Shown: positions 34,972 through 43,810 of the stretch, piece by piece | Position numbering within the stretch: position 1 is the stretch's first letter | Layout: every line of letters begins with the position of its first letter | Origin: Flavobacteriales bacterium UBA5081 | GTDB lineage: Bacteria > Bacteroidota > Bacteroidia > Flavobacteriales_E > Vicingaceae | NCBI GenBank assembly: GCA_002415785.1 | Contig: DIAJ01000037.1 | Coordinates: 3,331-67,330 of the forward strand | Direction: 5' to 3' | Length of the DNA stretch: 64,000 nucleotides | Position numbers and translations under genes: made by a program | The notes under the pieces: generated by a model | Databases searched by the model: none | The model's input: the letters and a program-made list of their open reading frames with translations, nothing else | What the model was told of the DNA's origin: nothing

Positions 34972-35355
34972 ATGTACTCAGCCTTCTTAGTTTTTTTGGG
35001 TGGCGGAATCGGAAGTTTACTTCGGTTCTTAATTGCAAAAGCAACATTAAGGTTATATGATGGGAGTTTCCCAATGGGAACATTTATTTCAAACTTCGTT
35101 AGCTGTATCATTTTATCTTTAGTGTTGTTACTCATACTACAAAAGCAAGAATTAATCGATTCAGGAAACTATCGACTTTTATTAATTACCGGATTTTGCG
35201 GAGGGTTAAGTACTTTTTCAACCTTTAGTTTTGAAACATTAGAGTTAATCAAAAACAACTTATGGGGAGTAGCACTTCTTAACATTGGCATAAGTTTAAT
35301 TTTAGGTATAGGGATTATGTTTGTTCTCCTAAACAGAAGTCAAACATTTCACTAA
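34972..35355 (+). CDS. crcB: Fluoride channel CrcB/Fluc
   Basis: 127 residues, four membrane helices. Family motifs GGGIGSLLRFLIAKA, FPMGTFISNFVSC and GFCGGLSTFSTFSFE (pore phenylalanines and central sodium-site region). It forms antiparallel dimers that let fluoride leave the cytoplasm. No fluoride riboswitch was found in front; it sits inside the obgE run. Confidence 0.94.
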   Translation: MYSAFLVFLGGGIGSLLRFLIAKATLRLYDGSFPMGTFISNFVSCIILSLVLLLILQKQELIDSGNYRLLLITGFCGGLSTFSTFSFETLELIKNNLWGVALLNIGISLILGIGIMFVLLNRSQTFH

Positions 35356-35381
35356 TTGCTTGGCATAAAATTTTTTTGTAA

Positions 35382-36983
35382 ATGAAAAAGCTCACTTTTT
35401 TACCCATTCTATTTAGCATAGTTTTTTACTTAAATGCACAAGAAGCTAATCAGAATAAACCAAAACTTTTAATTGGAGTTGTCGTTGATCAACTTCGCTA
35501 CGATTATTTGGATAAGTTTTCGGAAGATTTTGGAAAAGGTGGATTTAATCGCTTGATCGAAGAGGGCTTTTATGCAAGAAATGTAAACTATAATTACAAA
35601 CCAACCTACACAGGTCCGGGGCATGCTTCTATTTTTACCGGAACTACACCTTCTACGCATGGAATTGTGGGAAACAATTGGTATAGTAGACTAGAAGGCA
35701 AGCGCGTTTATTGTGTGGAGCTAACAGATGAGGAAGGGAATAATTACTATTCTCCAGAACGAATGAAATCTCGCACAATTGCTGATGAAATCAGACTTTT
35801 TAGCAATTTTAAAGGGAAGAGTTATGGTGTTTCTTTAAAAGACAGAGGTGCTATTTTACCGGCAGGACATTTGGCAAATGGAGCTTACTGGTTTGACGGG
35901 AAAAATGGGAAATGGGTGAGTAGTGACTTTTACAAAGAATCGGACACTAAATGGTTAAACGATTTTAATTCAATTAATTTTAAAGAAAAGTACTTAAGCG
36001 AAGATTGGGAATTATTTGCTGAAGAAAAAACTTATGCTAAAAGTTTAGCTGACGAAAACCCTTACGAAGGAGAATTATACGAGGGGAGTGGGGTTTCCTT
36101 TCCCTATGACTTAATTAAAGGTTTTGAAAAGAGTGGTTATGATATCTTAAAAGCAATTCCTCAGGGGAACAGCATGACCCTTGATATAGCTTTGTCATTA
36201 ATAAAAGCCAATCAATTGGGTGAGGATGAGTTTTTAGATTTTTTGTCAGTTAGTTTTTCGGCAACAGATTATGTAGGTCATCGTTTTGGAGTAAATAGCA
36301 GAGAGGTACAGGATACTTATTTGCGATTAGATAAAGACATTGCTCGTCTTTTAAATTTCTTAGACGATAATGTGGGAAAAGAAAACTATTTATTATTTCT
36401 CACTTCTGATCACGGTGCTGGAGAGGTTCCTTTATTTTTAAAAGAGCAATCTGCGCCTGCCGGCTATATTGATGCAAAGCTGATTAGAAATAAAGTAGAG
36501 GAGGAGTTAGATAAAAAATATGGAGAAGCAGATTGGATTGAATACTTTATAAATTTCAACCTATATTTTAATAAGTCAGCTTTAATTGAAAAAAGTGTGA
36601 ATTTAAGTCAACTAAATACTACAGTCACTTCTCTTTTGATAGAAATGGAAGGAATTGCCGATGTTTATCATTCAGAGCGAGCAATAAACAGTAGTGTTTA
36701 CAATCAAATGACTAAGAATGGCTTGTTGGCTTCAGAATCAGGAGATTTAGTGATTTTAGAATCTCCCAATTACATTATTTATTCAAAGACCGGTTCAACA
36801 CATGGTTCTCCCTATCGCTATGATACGCATGTTCCCCTTTTGTTTTTTGGAAATGAGATAGAGAAAGGTGAAAGTTATAAGCCTTATGATATTACTGACA
36901 TTATTCCTACAGCTTCAGCAATATTAAAGCTTCCACTTCCCGATGGAGCAAGTGGAAATGTAATTAATGAAGTTTTAGATTAA
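35382..36983 (+). CDS. pafA: PafA-type alkaline phosphatase
   Basis: 533 residues. Signal peptide (about 1-19, ending NAQ), then the alkaline phosphatase superfamily fold: IGVVVDQLRYDYL (first metal aspartate), nucleophile threonine in PTYTGPGHASIFTG, STHGIVGNNW, ATDYVGHRFG, and SDHGAGEVP and GSTHGSPYRYDTHVPLLFFG for the remaining zinc ligands. This is the phosphate-irrepressible periplasmic enzyme of flavobacteria, which releases phosphate from many monoesters. Last gene of the obgE run; a strong terminator follows. Confidence 0.92.
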   Translation: MKKLTFLPILFSIVFYLNAQEANQNKPKLLIGVVVDQLRYDYLDKFSEDFGKGGFNRLIEEGFYARNVNYNYKPTYTGPGHASIFTGTTPSTHGIVGNNWYSRLEGKRVYCVELTDEEGNNYYSPERMKSRTIADEIRLFSNFKGKSYGVSLKDRGAILPAGHLANGAYWFDGKNGKWVSSDFYKESDTKWLNDFNSINFKEKYLSEDWELFAEEKTYAKSLADENPYEGELYEGSGVSFPYDLIKGFEKSGYDILKAIPQGNSMTLDIALSLIKANQLGEDEFLDFLSVSFSATDYVGHRFGVNSREVQDTYLRLDKDIARLLNFLDDNVGKENYLLFLTSDHGAGEVPLFLKEQSAPAGYIDAKLIRNKVEEELDKKYGEADWIEYFINFNLYFNKSALIEKSVNLSQLNTTVTSLLIEMEGIADVYHSERAINSSVYNQMTKNGLLASESGDLVILESPNYIIYSKTGSTHGSPYRYDTHVPLLFFGNEIEKGESYKPYDITDIIPTASAILKLPLPDGASGNVINEVLD

Positions 36984-36996
36984 ATAAAGAGAATAA

Positions 36997-37045
36997 GAAA
37001 GCGGTGAGATCAAAAATTTACCATCACAATTGTCTCACCGCTTTC
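36997..37045. terminator. Bidirectional terminator after pafA
   Basis: A perfect 13-base stem GAAAGCGGTGAGA / TCTCACCGCTTTC with a 23-base loop lies between two convergent genes. The smaller hairpin CTCCTGTAGGAG follows at 37047-37058. There is no long T run. Confidence 0.55.
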
Positions 37046-37075
37046 ACTCCTGTAGGAGCTCTTCTGTTAACCAAA

Positions 37076-38140
37076 TTAATTTAAAAAGAGAGAAAGTCGC
37101 TCTCTACCGAAGTAACCTTTGTTGAATTGATATGAAATATTTTTATGTATAATATTTAAAGAAGCGTTAATGTTGCTGTGTTTAGGCATAAACTCAACTT
37201 CAGTTGCTTCTTTAGCAAGCGTTTTTTCGTGAATGTTATTAGGAAAATTGAAGTTGTAAGCTTCAATTAATGATTTAGTTGATGAAATTGAAAATACTTC
37301 ATTTGCTTCGTTTATTTTGTCATTACTAACTAACCACCTATATTCAAGGTGAGTAAGGATGTTTTTTAAATAAAAACGTAACATTCCAAATGGCAAATTA
37401 TTAGTGCAATTCTTCGTTTCAGCCATTAGCGTTGAAGTAGTCCACCCTCCATCTAAAAGAATCTGACTTTGACCTGCTAATAATGTTAAGCTTAGTTTAG
37501 CAGTATAGCAAAAGCTAAGTGCAGTTTGATTTGAGTGATTGGTAGTTATTTTTCTAATTAGCTTGTATTTCCCGATTAACTCCTTTAATAAATTGTTTTT
37601 TGGTTCTTCAATATATTCCCCCAATATGGTATTAAACTGAATAAACTGTTGGATAATTTCCTGATTTGCACGATCGATAGCTGAGTAGTAATTTGACATA
37701 TACGCATAAACAGATTCTAAAGGAGTGTTTATGTGAAGTGATTGAAGTTCCTTTACCAATTTTGCTGCTTGCTGTTCAATATGAAATCGCTTTAATTGAT
37801 GAAAAATTTCTTCTAACTCCTCTTTCTTTTCAACTTTCGTTTTTTGAGTTGATCCATACAATGCGTAAAAAAGACTTGTTTGCATAATGTCTTTAACCGA
37901 TAAATCCTCTACTTGATAAAAAGAAAGTATCGAGCGATAAATTAATCGCTCGATAATCTTAAATGAATTGAATTTTAAATTGCTTTTTTCCTGAGCAGTT
38001 TTCTCGTTTTCACCTTTACGATATGAATCAAAAATAGGTAGTGTTAATTCTGCATAAGCACTATCACTTTCTAACAACAAACGCACTTTGGCTGCATGCG
38101 CCTCATTAAGTTGTTGTACGATTTGGATAACTGCTAACAT
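37076..38140 (-). CDS. Helical-repeat protein of unknown function
   Basis: About 354 residues, nearly all predicted helix, no signal peptide or membrane segment. The N-terminal organisation (a leading helix with LNEAHAAKVRLLL, then IFDSYRKGE, then FKIIERLIYRSILSFYQ) parallels that of the 513-residue protein at 38751 (LVQVLKPEELTLAEKHL, then FKQLLNRTINRVKESL), so the two may be members of one TPR-like Bacteroidota family. The ATG at 38140 is preferred; a TACTTTTA element at 38164-38171 lies between it and the upstream in-frame start at 38200. Confidence 0.6.
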   Translation of the reverse strand: MLAVIQIVQQLNEAHAAKVRLLLESDSAYAELTLPIFDSYRKGENEKTAQEKSNLKFNSFKIIERLIYRSILSFYQVEDLSVKDIMQTSLFYALYGSTQKTKVEKKEELEEIFHQLKRFHIEQQAAKLVKELQSLHINTPLESVYAYMSNYYSAIDRANQEIIQQFIQFNTILGEYIEEPKNNLLKELIGKYKLIRKITTNHSNQTALSFCYTAKLSLTLLAGQSQILLDGGWTTSTLMAETKNCTNNLPFGMLRFYLKNILTHLEYRWLVSNDKINEANEVFSISSTKSLIEAYNFNFPNNIHEKTLAKEATEVEFMPKHSNINASLNIIHKNISYQFNKGYFGRERLSLFLN

Positions 38141-38250
38141 GACTTTTGTTTGAATTAACGATGTAAAAGTAACATCACTTCTTCGATAAAAAATGGACAA
38201 TTTGCTACAAATGTCCTAGGTGAAAAGGTGTTAAAATTTGCAACAAGAAT

Positions 38251-38283
38251 AGCCTAATAGGTTTGTTTGTAACCTATTAGGCT
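38251..38283 (-). terminator. Terminator after the small acidic peptide gene
   Basis: Perfect 13-base stem AGCCTAATAGGTT / AACCTATTAGGCT with a 7-base loop; on the minus strand it is followed by ATTCTTGTTGC. It lies 100 bases after the 65-residue ORF and would isolate it from the next gene. Confidence 0.55.
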
Positions 38284-38384
38284 TGAATTCGTGTCCCAGC
38301 TCTAAGGCGAGAAAATTTAACTTAAGTGCAGTAGTAGCAGATCTCTGAAAATCAGAAAATAATGAGATTATTCCGAAATATATT

Positions 38385-38582
38385 TTAAGGTTGTGGTTCA
38401 GGAGTGTACCCGGCTTCATCCCAAGTATCCCATCCACCTCCGTCATTATCTGTAGTAGTTGTTTCTTGCGCAGCTTCCGCTTCAGCAATTTCTACATTTA
38501 ATTGTTCTTCCGTATAGCCTTCATAATCAGATGGAGATCCGTATCCTAATAAGGCGATTAAAATGGTGATTAAGCTTGTCAT
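38385..38582 (-). CDS. Small acidic peptide, possibly exported
   Basis: 65 residues. A hydrophobic N terminus (MTSLITILIALLGYG), then a strongly acidic and threonine-rich middle, and a C terminus rich in Gly, Trp and Pro (DGGGWDTWDE, ending EPQP). There is no basic residue in the whole chain. A perfect -7 element (38607-38614) upstream and a strong terminator downstream argue that it is a real, separately expressed gene. It sits between two helical-repeat protein genes. I do not recognise a family; a secreted peptide or peptide signal is a guess. Confidence 0.6.
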   Translation of the reverse strand: MTSLITILIALLGYGSPSDYEGYTEEQLNVEIAEAEAAQETTTTDNDGGGWDTWDEAGYTPEPQP

Positions 38583-38606
38583 AGTTTTTAAGTTTTAATT
38601 ACAAGG

Positions 38607-38614
38607 CAAACATA
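38607..38614 (-). promoter_or_regulatory. -7 element of the small acidic peptide gene
   Basis: Minus-strand TATGTTTG, perfect TAnnTTTG, with a predicted leader of about 20 bases before the ATG at 38582. Confidence 0.5.
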
Positions 38615-38750
38615 AGAGGGATTTTTAGAGTGGTTTCGGACATTTTTGTGCAAAAAGCTGAGGTCTAGCCGTGTTAAAAATTTGAATAAATTTAAGAGAA
38701 ACTTTTCATAGTCAAATATTATGGACTATTTTTAAAGCCTAGATTAAGCC

Positions 38751-40292
38751 ATGGAAAATTCTTTAAGTCGACTTAAAAACTTAGTTCAAGTACTAAAGCC
38801 GGAGGAACTAACATTAGCTGAAAAACATTTAAGTGCTTATGATACGCCAAATACATCGAAAATGTTTTTAGTGTACAAAGTTATGATAAAAGATCCTGAT
38901 ATTCAGTATGAAAAGTTAAAAAAGTTAATTTCGCCAAACAATAGCGACAAAACATTCAAACAATTATTGAATAGAACTATTAATAGAGTCAAGGAATCAC
39001 TAATACTAGATATCAACATTTTTCGCAAAGGAAATTACAGTAAAGTTTTTCAAAAACGATTTGAAATTAGAAAAGAACTTGTACAAGCCAGGGTTGTAAG
39101 GGGGCGAGGGTTAATTAATGAGTCCATCTTAATTTATGATAAAATTATTCGTGCAGCTAAAAAATATGAACTATATGATGAACTTATTGAAACTCTACAG
39201 CTTAAGCAAAATGCATTAGTGAATACTAAAGGTTTAAAAGCTTTTGAAGAAATGGAAGAGGAAATAGATTTCTACACTCATGCCAGAAATTTATATACTT
39301 CAGCAGTAAATGTATATAATAAATATTATGCTGTAGTAAACTTTTCTTCGACAAAAAAAGGGAATCTAAAAATTTTAAAGGAAACAATTAACGAATTAGA
39401 GCTTAGTATTCAAGAAACAAATTCTGCAAATATTGAAACACTCTTTTACTTATTGAGCCTTGAATATAATTCATTAACAAAAAACTATATAGAAAATCAG
39501 GTAATTGGTGAGAAATTTTTGATGCTTATTACAGAAAACCCTGCTGTTGAATCAAAGCCAAGACAAGTCTATGTTTTAAATCTATTACTTGAAAACAAAA
39601 TTCTCCTGTTAGATTTTAAAAGTTCTATTCGCTATGGAAAGAGAGCAATGAGCCTTTTAGCTGGAACTCTTAATAGAAACTTATATTATTGTTTAGAGTT
39701 ATTATCCCACGCCTATTACTACTTGAACGAATTTGAAAAAGTGGAGCATTACCATAAAGAAATGGAAAAGTTTCCATTGTATAGAAAAGAGGTTTACCAA
39801 AGAACAAAGGTGTTTTTCTTAAGAGCGATGACTTATTTTTCCAAGGAACAATTTAGAGAAGCTTTGTTGTTGCTGAATAATATGGAAGAGTTGGAAAAGG
39901 AAAAAGAGGGATGGAACGTATGGATCAGAATTATGAGGATATTGTGTTCTATTGAGCTTTTAAAACTTAATATGATTGATTACGATGTAGAAAGTTTTAG
40001 AAGGTATATGGAAAGAACGGAGTTAAGAAAAGATGTAAAACCTAGAGATAAGTTGATTTTAAAGGTACTAATTGACTTGGATCGCACGTATTATGACTTT
40101 GAAGATACCAAGAAAAGCAAAGCAGCAGAATTAAAAGAGTTAAGCAAAGTAAACGGCAAATACAGTTGGGAAGCGCAAACGCCTGAATTAATTCTTTTTC
40201 ACGATTGGTATCAAGCTAAATTAGAAAATAGAAGATACGAAGCTGATTTTGATCGATTCAGAAGAGAGCATAAACCCCTTACTGAGCGTTAA
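38751..40292 (+). CDS. Large TPR-like helical protein of unknown function
   Basis: 513 residues, soluble and helical throughout. The N-terminal 120 residues (LKPEELTLAEKHLSAYD, DKTFKQLLNRTINRVKESL) look like a conserved head; the rest is made of TPR-like helix pairs (YCLELLSHAYYYLNEFEKVEHYHKE, FFLRAMTYFSKEQFREALLLLNNM). No catalytic motif. It is divergent from the small acidic peptide gene. A TATTTTTA element (38727-38734) is a weak promoter candidate. Its end overlaps the convergent 65-residue membrane protein gene by 14 bases. Confidence 0.7.
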   Translation: MENSLSRLKNLVQVLKPEELTLAEKHLSAYDTPNTSKMFLVYKVMIKDPDIQYEKLKKLISPNNSDKTFKQLLNRTINRVKESLILDINIFRKGNYSKVFQKRFEIRKELVQARVVRGRGLINESILIYDKIIRAAKKYELYDELIETLQLKQNALVNTKGLKAFEEMEEEIDFYTHARNLYTSAVNVYNKYYAVVNFSSTKKGNLKILKETINELELSIQETNSANIETLFYLLSLEYNSLTKNYIENQVIGEKFLMLITENPAVESKPRQVYVLNLLLENKILLLDFKSSIRYGKRAMSLLAGTLNRNLYYCLELLSHAYYYLNEFEKVEHYHKEMEKFPLYRKEVYQRTKVFFLRAMTYFSKEQFREALLLLNNMEELEKEKEGWNVWIRIMRILCSIELLKLNMIDYDVESFRRYMERTELRKDVKPRDKLILKVLIDLDRTYYDFEDTKKSKAAELKELSKVNGKYSWEAQTPELILFHDWYQAKLENRRYEADFDRFRREHKPLTER

Positions 40293-40476
40293 AGGTTTGA
40301 AATACTTTTAAATAGTATCGATATTCTTTGTTTTCTTTTTTGCTCTCTGTATTTAAATACTTTTCTGTGTTTTGTCGAACAGCCTGCTTGGCTTCTAGCT
40401 TTAGTTTTGTTGAAACTAGAGCTAGAATTATTATTCCACTAAGCAGTAAACTAAATTTCAAATGAATCTTCTTCAT
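40279..40476 (-). CDS. Small single-pass membrane protein
   Basis: 65 residues: basic start MKKIHLK, one hydrophobic helix (about 8-24), then a charged tail. It overlaps the end of the upstream PspC gene by 26 bases in another frame, so translation may be coupled. It would be the last gene of the DUF4252-PadR-PspC operon. No family recognised. A chance ORF cannot be excluded. Confidence 0.5.
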   Translation of the reverse strand: MKKIHLKFSLLLSGIIILALVSTKLKLEAKQAVRQNTEKYLNTESKKENKEYRYYLKVFQTFNAQ

Positions 40477-42076
40477 CTTCAGTATTTTTAGTGTTGTTTA
40501 ATTGGTTTTCTTTTTCAAGCCACTTACAATCAGTACACATTAGCCCTTCTTCTGTCATTTTCCAGTGGTGGTTGAGCATTTTACCATCATAAGTGTTACT
40601 TACATTTTTAATGTCATAAATTAATTGTTCTGAATTTTCATTTAAGTAAATACTTTTCCCAATGGGGAGTCCAATACTTAACTTCAATTGCTGATTTCGA
40701 TATTTTTCGTCTACTGAGGTGACAATAAATTCTTTAATGAATAATTGATTGTCTACCACTTTATATTGTAAATCAACTTTTTGAGCTCTTTCAGCAGCTT
40801 CTTTTCGATTACTGCCTCTGGCGGAAAAAGTATAGTACAATTCTATTTGATCTGATTTACTTTCCACTACATCAACAATCAAGTCATTAATGTAAAGGCT
40901 ATCGTTTTGAACGTAAAATTGATGATCCTCAAACAAAATTCCGTTGTTCTTTTCCCATTGGCTTAATACTAATGTATCAGAAGTAATGTTTGACAAACTT
41001 TTCGTTTTTACAAATGACTGTTTAGAAGAAAACTCACTAACAGTAGTTGTTGCTGAAATAAAAATTAAGATTACTCCAATTACCAAAAGAGAAATAGCGC
41101 TTAAGCCAATGGCTTTATTGTTTGCCGAAAAGTTGAAAAGCAATTTAATGCTTCCATAAAAAATTCCTAAAACTGGTATAAGAACCACTAGTGAGATTCC
41201 AATTACTCCAACTGTGTATAAAGTGGGGGAACTAAAAATTACATCTGCATAGCTACTTAACCAACTTTCATCTAATTGAATATTTTGAAAACGAATATTG
41301 GTTGAACCTCCTAAAAATAGTGTAATTAATGAAATCAATAAAATGGCTGAAGCAAGCATTAAAATAACAGATATTGCTTTTACAATAAATCGTAGTAAAA
41401 AAGTAATCAGTTTGATAATAAAGTTAAAGATTTGGTAAAAGAATTGAACAATTCGTTGACCTATATTCTCTACTTCATTAGTGTTTACTTTTTTTTTAAA
41501 GGAATTAAATTCAGATTTTATGGCATTGCCAATGCTATCCACATTAATGGGTTCACCTTTCATTTCCAGTTTCTCTGCAGTAGTTTTTGCCGAAGGAATG
41601 ATAATCCACAGAATTAAATAGAGCAATAAACCTGCACCATAACCAAAGAAGGCAACTAAAAAGGCGATTCTAAACCATATTTTGTCAATTCCAAAATAGT
41701 GTCCTGCACCCGCACATACGCCACCTAAAACATTATCATCTTCATCGCGAAATAACTTTTTTGAAGCAAACTTTTCTTTTGTTTTTTGTTTAGGCTCCTC
41801 CGGCTGCGCATCTTCATCAATATATGCTTCCGGCTCACCCATAACTTCTATTACTTGCTCTACATGTGCTTGCGTAACGACCTCCTGACCATCGCTCAGT
41901 TTTTCTTTGAGCAACTCAGCAATTCTAGCCTCTATGTCAGCAATAATTTCCTCTTGTCCTTCCTCATTGCTAAAATAAAGCTTTATAGTGTCAAGATATT
42001 GTTTTAATTGGTCATAAGCATTTACTTCTATGTAAAATACTAATCCGCTTATATTTACTGTTACTGTTTGGTTCAT
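40451..42076 (-). CDS. PspC-domain envelope protein
   Basis: 541 residues. The N-terminal 100 residues are soluble (HAAS/YSIRK-like repeat region with EEIIADIEARIAELL). The PspC domain starts near 105 (KLFRDEDDNVLGGVCAGAGHYF) and holds one long hydrophobic segment; three to four further membrane helices and a soluble C-terminal region follow. PspC proteins sense or counter envelope stress. It lies 19 bases downstream of a padR gene, the usual regulatory pairing. Confidence 0.9.
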   Translation of the reverse strand: MNQTVTVNISGLVFYIEVNAYDQLKQYLDTIKLYFSNEEGQEEIIADIEARIAELLKEKLSDGQEVVTQAHVEQVIEVMGEPEAYIDEDAQPEEPKQKTKEKFASKKLFRDEDDNVLGGVCAGAGHYFGIDKIWFRIAFLVAFFGYGAGLLLYLILWIIIPSAKTTAEKLEMKGEPINVDSIGNAIKSEFNSFKKKVNTNEVENIGQRIVQFFYQIFNFIIKLITFLLRFIVKAISVILMLASAILLISLITLFLGGSTNIRFQNIQLDESWLSSYADVIFSSPTLYTVGVIGISLVVLIPVLGIFYGSIKLLFNFSANNKAIGLSAISLLVIGVILIFISATTTVSEFSSKQSFVKTKSLSNITSDTLVLSQWEKNNGILFEDHQFYVQNDSLYINDLIVDVVESKSDQIELYYTFSARGSNRKEAAERAQKVDLQYKVVDNQLFIKEFIVTSVDEKYRNQQLKLSIGLPIGKSIYLNENSEQLIYDIKNVSNTYDGKMLNHHWKMTEEGLMCTDCKWLEKENQLNNTKNTEDEEDSFEI

Positions 42077-42095
42077 CGTTTTAATTTTTGGTCAA

Positions 42096-42425
42096 TTATT
42101 GATTTTTTCTGGTTAGTTTAACGGCATTTACAAGTTCCTCCCAAGTGCTTTCTAATTCCTTTAAAAAGTCTTTTCCCGCTTGGGTTAAGGAATAGTATTT
42201 TCTCGGTGGTCCGGATTTAGATTCTTCCCATCGATATTGCAGTAAGTCTGCATTTTTGAGTCGCGTTAAAAGAGGGTAAAGTGTGCCTTCTACCACGATT
42301 AACTTCCCGGCTTTTAGTTTTTCGATAATTTCTGAGGGATAAGCTTCTTCATTTTCCAAAATGGATAAAATACAGAACTCTAAAACCCCTTTGCGCATTT
42401 GCGCTTTTGTATTTTCAATTTTCAT
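42096..42425 (-). CDS. PadR-family transcriptional regulator
   Basis: 109 residues, a single winged-helix domain with a short C-terminal helix (class II PadR). Typical phrases: MRKGVLEFCILSIL, EKLKAGKLIVVEGTLYPLLTRLKNADLL, and GPPRKYYSLTQAGKDFLKEL. It likely represses its own operon, including the PspC gene. Candidate operator half-sites TACTAT occur twice 17 bases apart on the minus strand within 42915-42940, upstream of the -7 element. Confidence 0.92.
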   Translation of the reverse strand: MKIENTKAQMRKGVLEFCILSILENEEAYPSEIIEKLKAGKLIVVEGTLYPLLTRLKNADLLQYRWEESKSGPPRKYYSLTQAGKDFLKELESTWEELVNAVKLTRKNQ

Positions 42426-42430
42426 CTTTT

Positions 42431-42877
42431 TTATTCTTTTTCTACTAATTCCATATCTCCATAAAGCGAAAATAGGATGAGTTCTTCTTCTCCGTGAATT
42501 ATAAAATGTGCTTCTTTAATCAGTTTACCTTCTTCAAAATACAATAAACGGATATCATTTTCTTCTTCATTTTTATTTTCTTCGAACTGCTGAAGTTTAA
42601 AACCAATACTTTTAAAATCTTTGATTAACTGATCAAGATCTCTTTCTTCGCTGATTACTGTTAACTTACCACTACTAAAATCACCGACTAAGGTTTTTTC
42701 TTTGCCGTTTAAGTCGATGTCCATATCAAAGAAATTTTCCATGGGTTTCGCATAGCTCATGCTAAAAACATTATTTCCTTGGCTAATTTCTGCCAAAAGC
42801 TGCGCCGATTTTTTTGATTGAGCATTAAGTTGAATGCTCAGAATGCTTATTGCAACGAATAGAAGTATTTTTTGCAT
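42431..42877 (-). CDS. DUF4252-like secreted protein
   Basis: About 148 residues. Signal peptide (1-19, ending NAQ). The rest fits the DUF4252 pattern of small Bacteroidota proteins often found with PadR and anti-sigma genes (DLDQLIKDFKSIGFKLQQFEE, IHGEEELILFSLYGDM). No catalytic motif. First gene of the PadR-PspC operon; start at 42877 is set by the -7 element at 42898-42905. Confidence 0.65.
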   Translation of the reverse strand: MQKILLFVAISILSIQLNAQSKKSAQLLAEISQGNNVFSMSYAKPMENFFDMDIDLNGKEKTLVGDFSSGKLTVISEERDLDQLIKDFKSIGFKLQQFEENKNEEENDIRLLYFEEGKLIKEAHFIIHGEEELILFSLYGDMELVEKE

Positions 42878-42897
42878 TTTGTTATTATTTTGTTTGG

Positions 42898-42905
42898 CAA
42901 AGATA
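42898..42905 (-). promoter_or_regulatory. -7 element of the DUF4252-PadR-PspC operon
   Basis: Minus-strand TATCTTTG, perfect TAnnTTTG, about 20 bases before the ATG at 42877. The AT-rich stretch just upstream contains the TACTAT direct repeat that could be the PadR operator. Confidence 0.5.
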
Positions 42906-43048
42906 TATTTAAAATATAGTAATATGCAATACATAGTACCATATTTTTTAAAATAATTTCTATTTTGTATATAATCAGTTAATTATTTTTTTAAGAAATA
43001 TTGATTCATCTTATAATATTGTTTTATTTTGCTTCAAAATGAATTATC

Positions 43049-43765
43049 ATGGAAATATTTCTTCAATCAGAAACTTGGATTAGCCTTCTTACCTTAACTT
43101 TTCTTGAAATTGTATTGGGAATCGACAATATCATTTTCATTTCCATAGTAGCCGACAAGCTCCCCAAAGAGCATCAATCAAAGGCGCGAACCATAGGATT
43201 GTTATTGGCCATTGTAATTCGAGTTGCCTTGCTGTTTGGTATTTCATGGATTATTCAACTAACAGAACCGATCTTAACCATTCAAGATTTTGAGTTAAGT
43301 GTAAGAGATTTAATATTGGTAGTAGGAGGTTTGTTTTTATTGGCAAAAAGTACTTCAGAGATTCACCAAAAGATTGAAGGTGATTCAGTAGAGGAGAGTG
43401 CGAGTAAAACTGCAATGAATTCTGTTTCTCGAGCGATTACGCAAATTGTTCTCTTGGATGTTGTTTTTTCTTTTGATTCTATTTTAACCGCAGTGGGACT
43501 TTCTGATGAGATTATAATTATGGTTTGTGCAGTAGTAATTTCTCTTTTAGTGATGTTATTGTTTGCCCAAAAAATCAGCGACTTCGTCAATGAAAACCCA
43601 ACGGTAAAAATGCTCGCCTTGGCTTTTTTGTTGATGATAGGAACCTTACTAATATTAGATGGAGCGCATGTTCATGTTCCAAAAGGATACATTTATTTCT
43701 CTCTGGCTTTCTCTCTAATGGTGGAGTTTTTAAATCAAAAAATGAGAAAGAAAAAAACAGCTTAA
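43049..43765 (+). CDS. TerC-family integral membrane protein
   Basis: 238 residues, about seven membrane helices. Family motifs LTFLEIVLGIDNIIFISI and VLLDVVFSFDSILTAVGL hold the membrane-embedded acidic residues. TerC proteins are linked to metal (manganese) export at the secretion machinery and to tellurite resistance; no tellurite genes are nearby, so a metal-homeostasis role is more likely. Its stop codon is inside the following terminator. Confidence 0.92.
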   Translation: MEIFLQSETWISLLTLTFLEIVLGIDNIIFISIVADKLPKEHQSKARTIGLLLAIVIRVALLFGISWIIQLTEPILTIQDFELSVRDLILVVGGLFLLAKSTSEIHQKIEGDSVEESASKTAMNSVSRAITQIVLLDVVFSFDSILTAVGLSDEIIIMVCAVVISLLVMLLFAQKISDFVNENPTVKMLALAFLLMIGTLLILDGAHVHVPKGYIYFSLAFSLMVEFLNQKMRKKKTA

Positions 43766-43782
43766 GAAAGACCTTAAGCTGT
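43757..43782 (+). terminator. Terminator overlapping the TerC stop codon
   Basis: Perfect 10-base stem ACAGCTTAAG / CTTAAGCTGT with a 6-base loop, followed by TTGC. The TAA stop is in the left arm. Confidence 0.6.
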
Positions 43783-43810
43783 TTGCAATCTTAAATGACT
43801 GGTGTTTTAC

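Noticed and set aside
34900..34975. Fluoride riboswitch in front of crcB
   Set aside because: Only 6 bases separate crcB from the PAP2 gene, leaving no room for the aptamer.
38231..38488. 85-codon ORF overlapping the small acidic peptide gene
   Set aside because: It runs through the terminator hairpin and lies in another frame of the better-supported peptide gene, with no start signal of its own.
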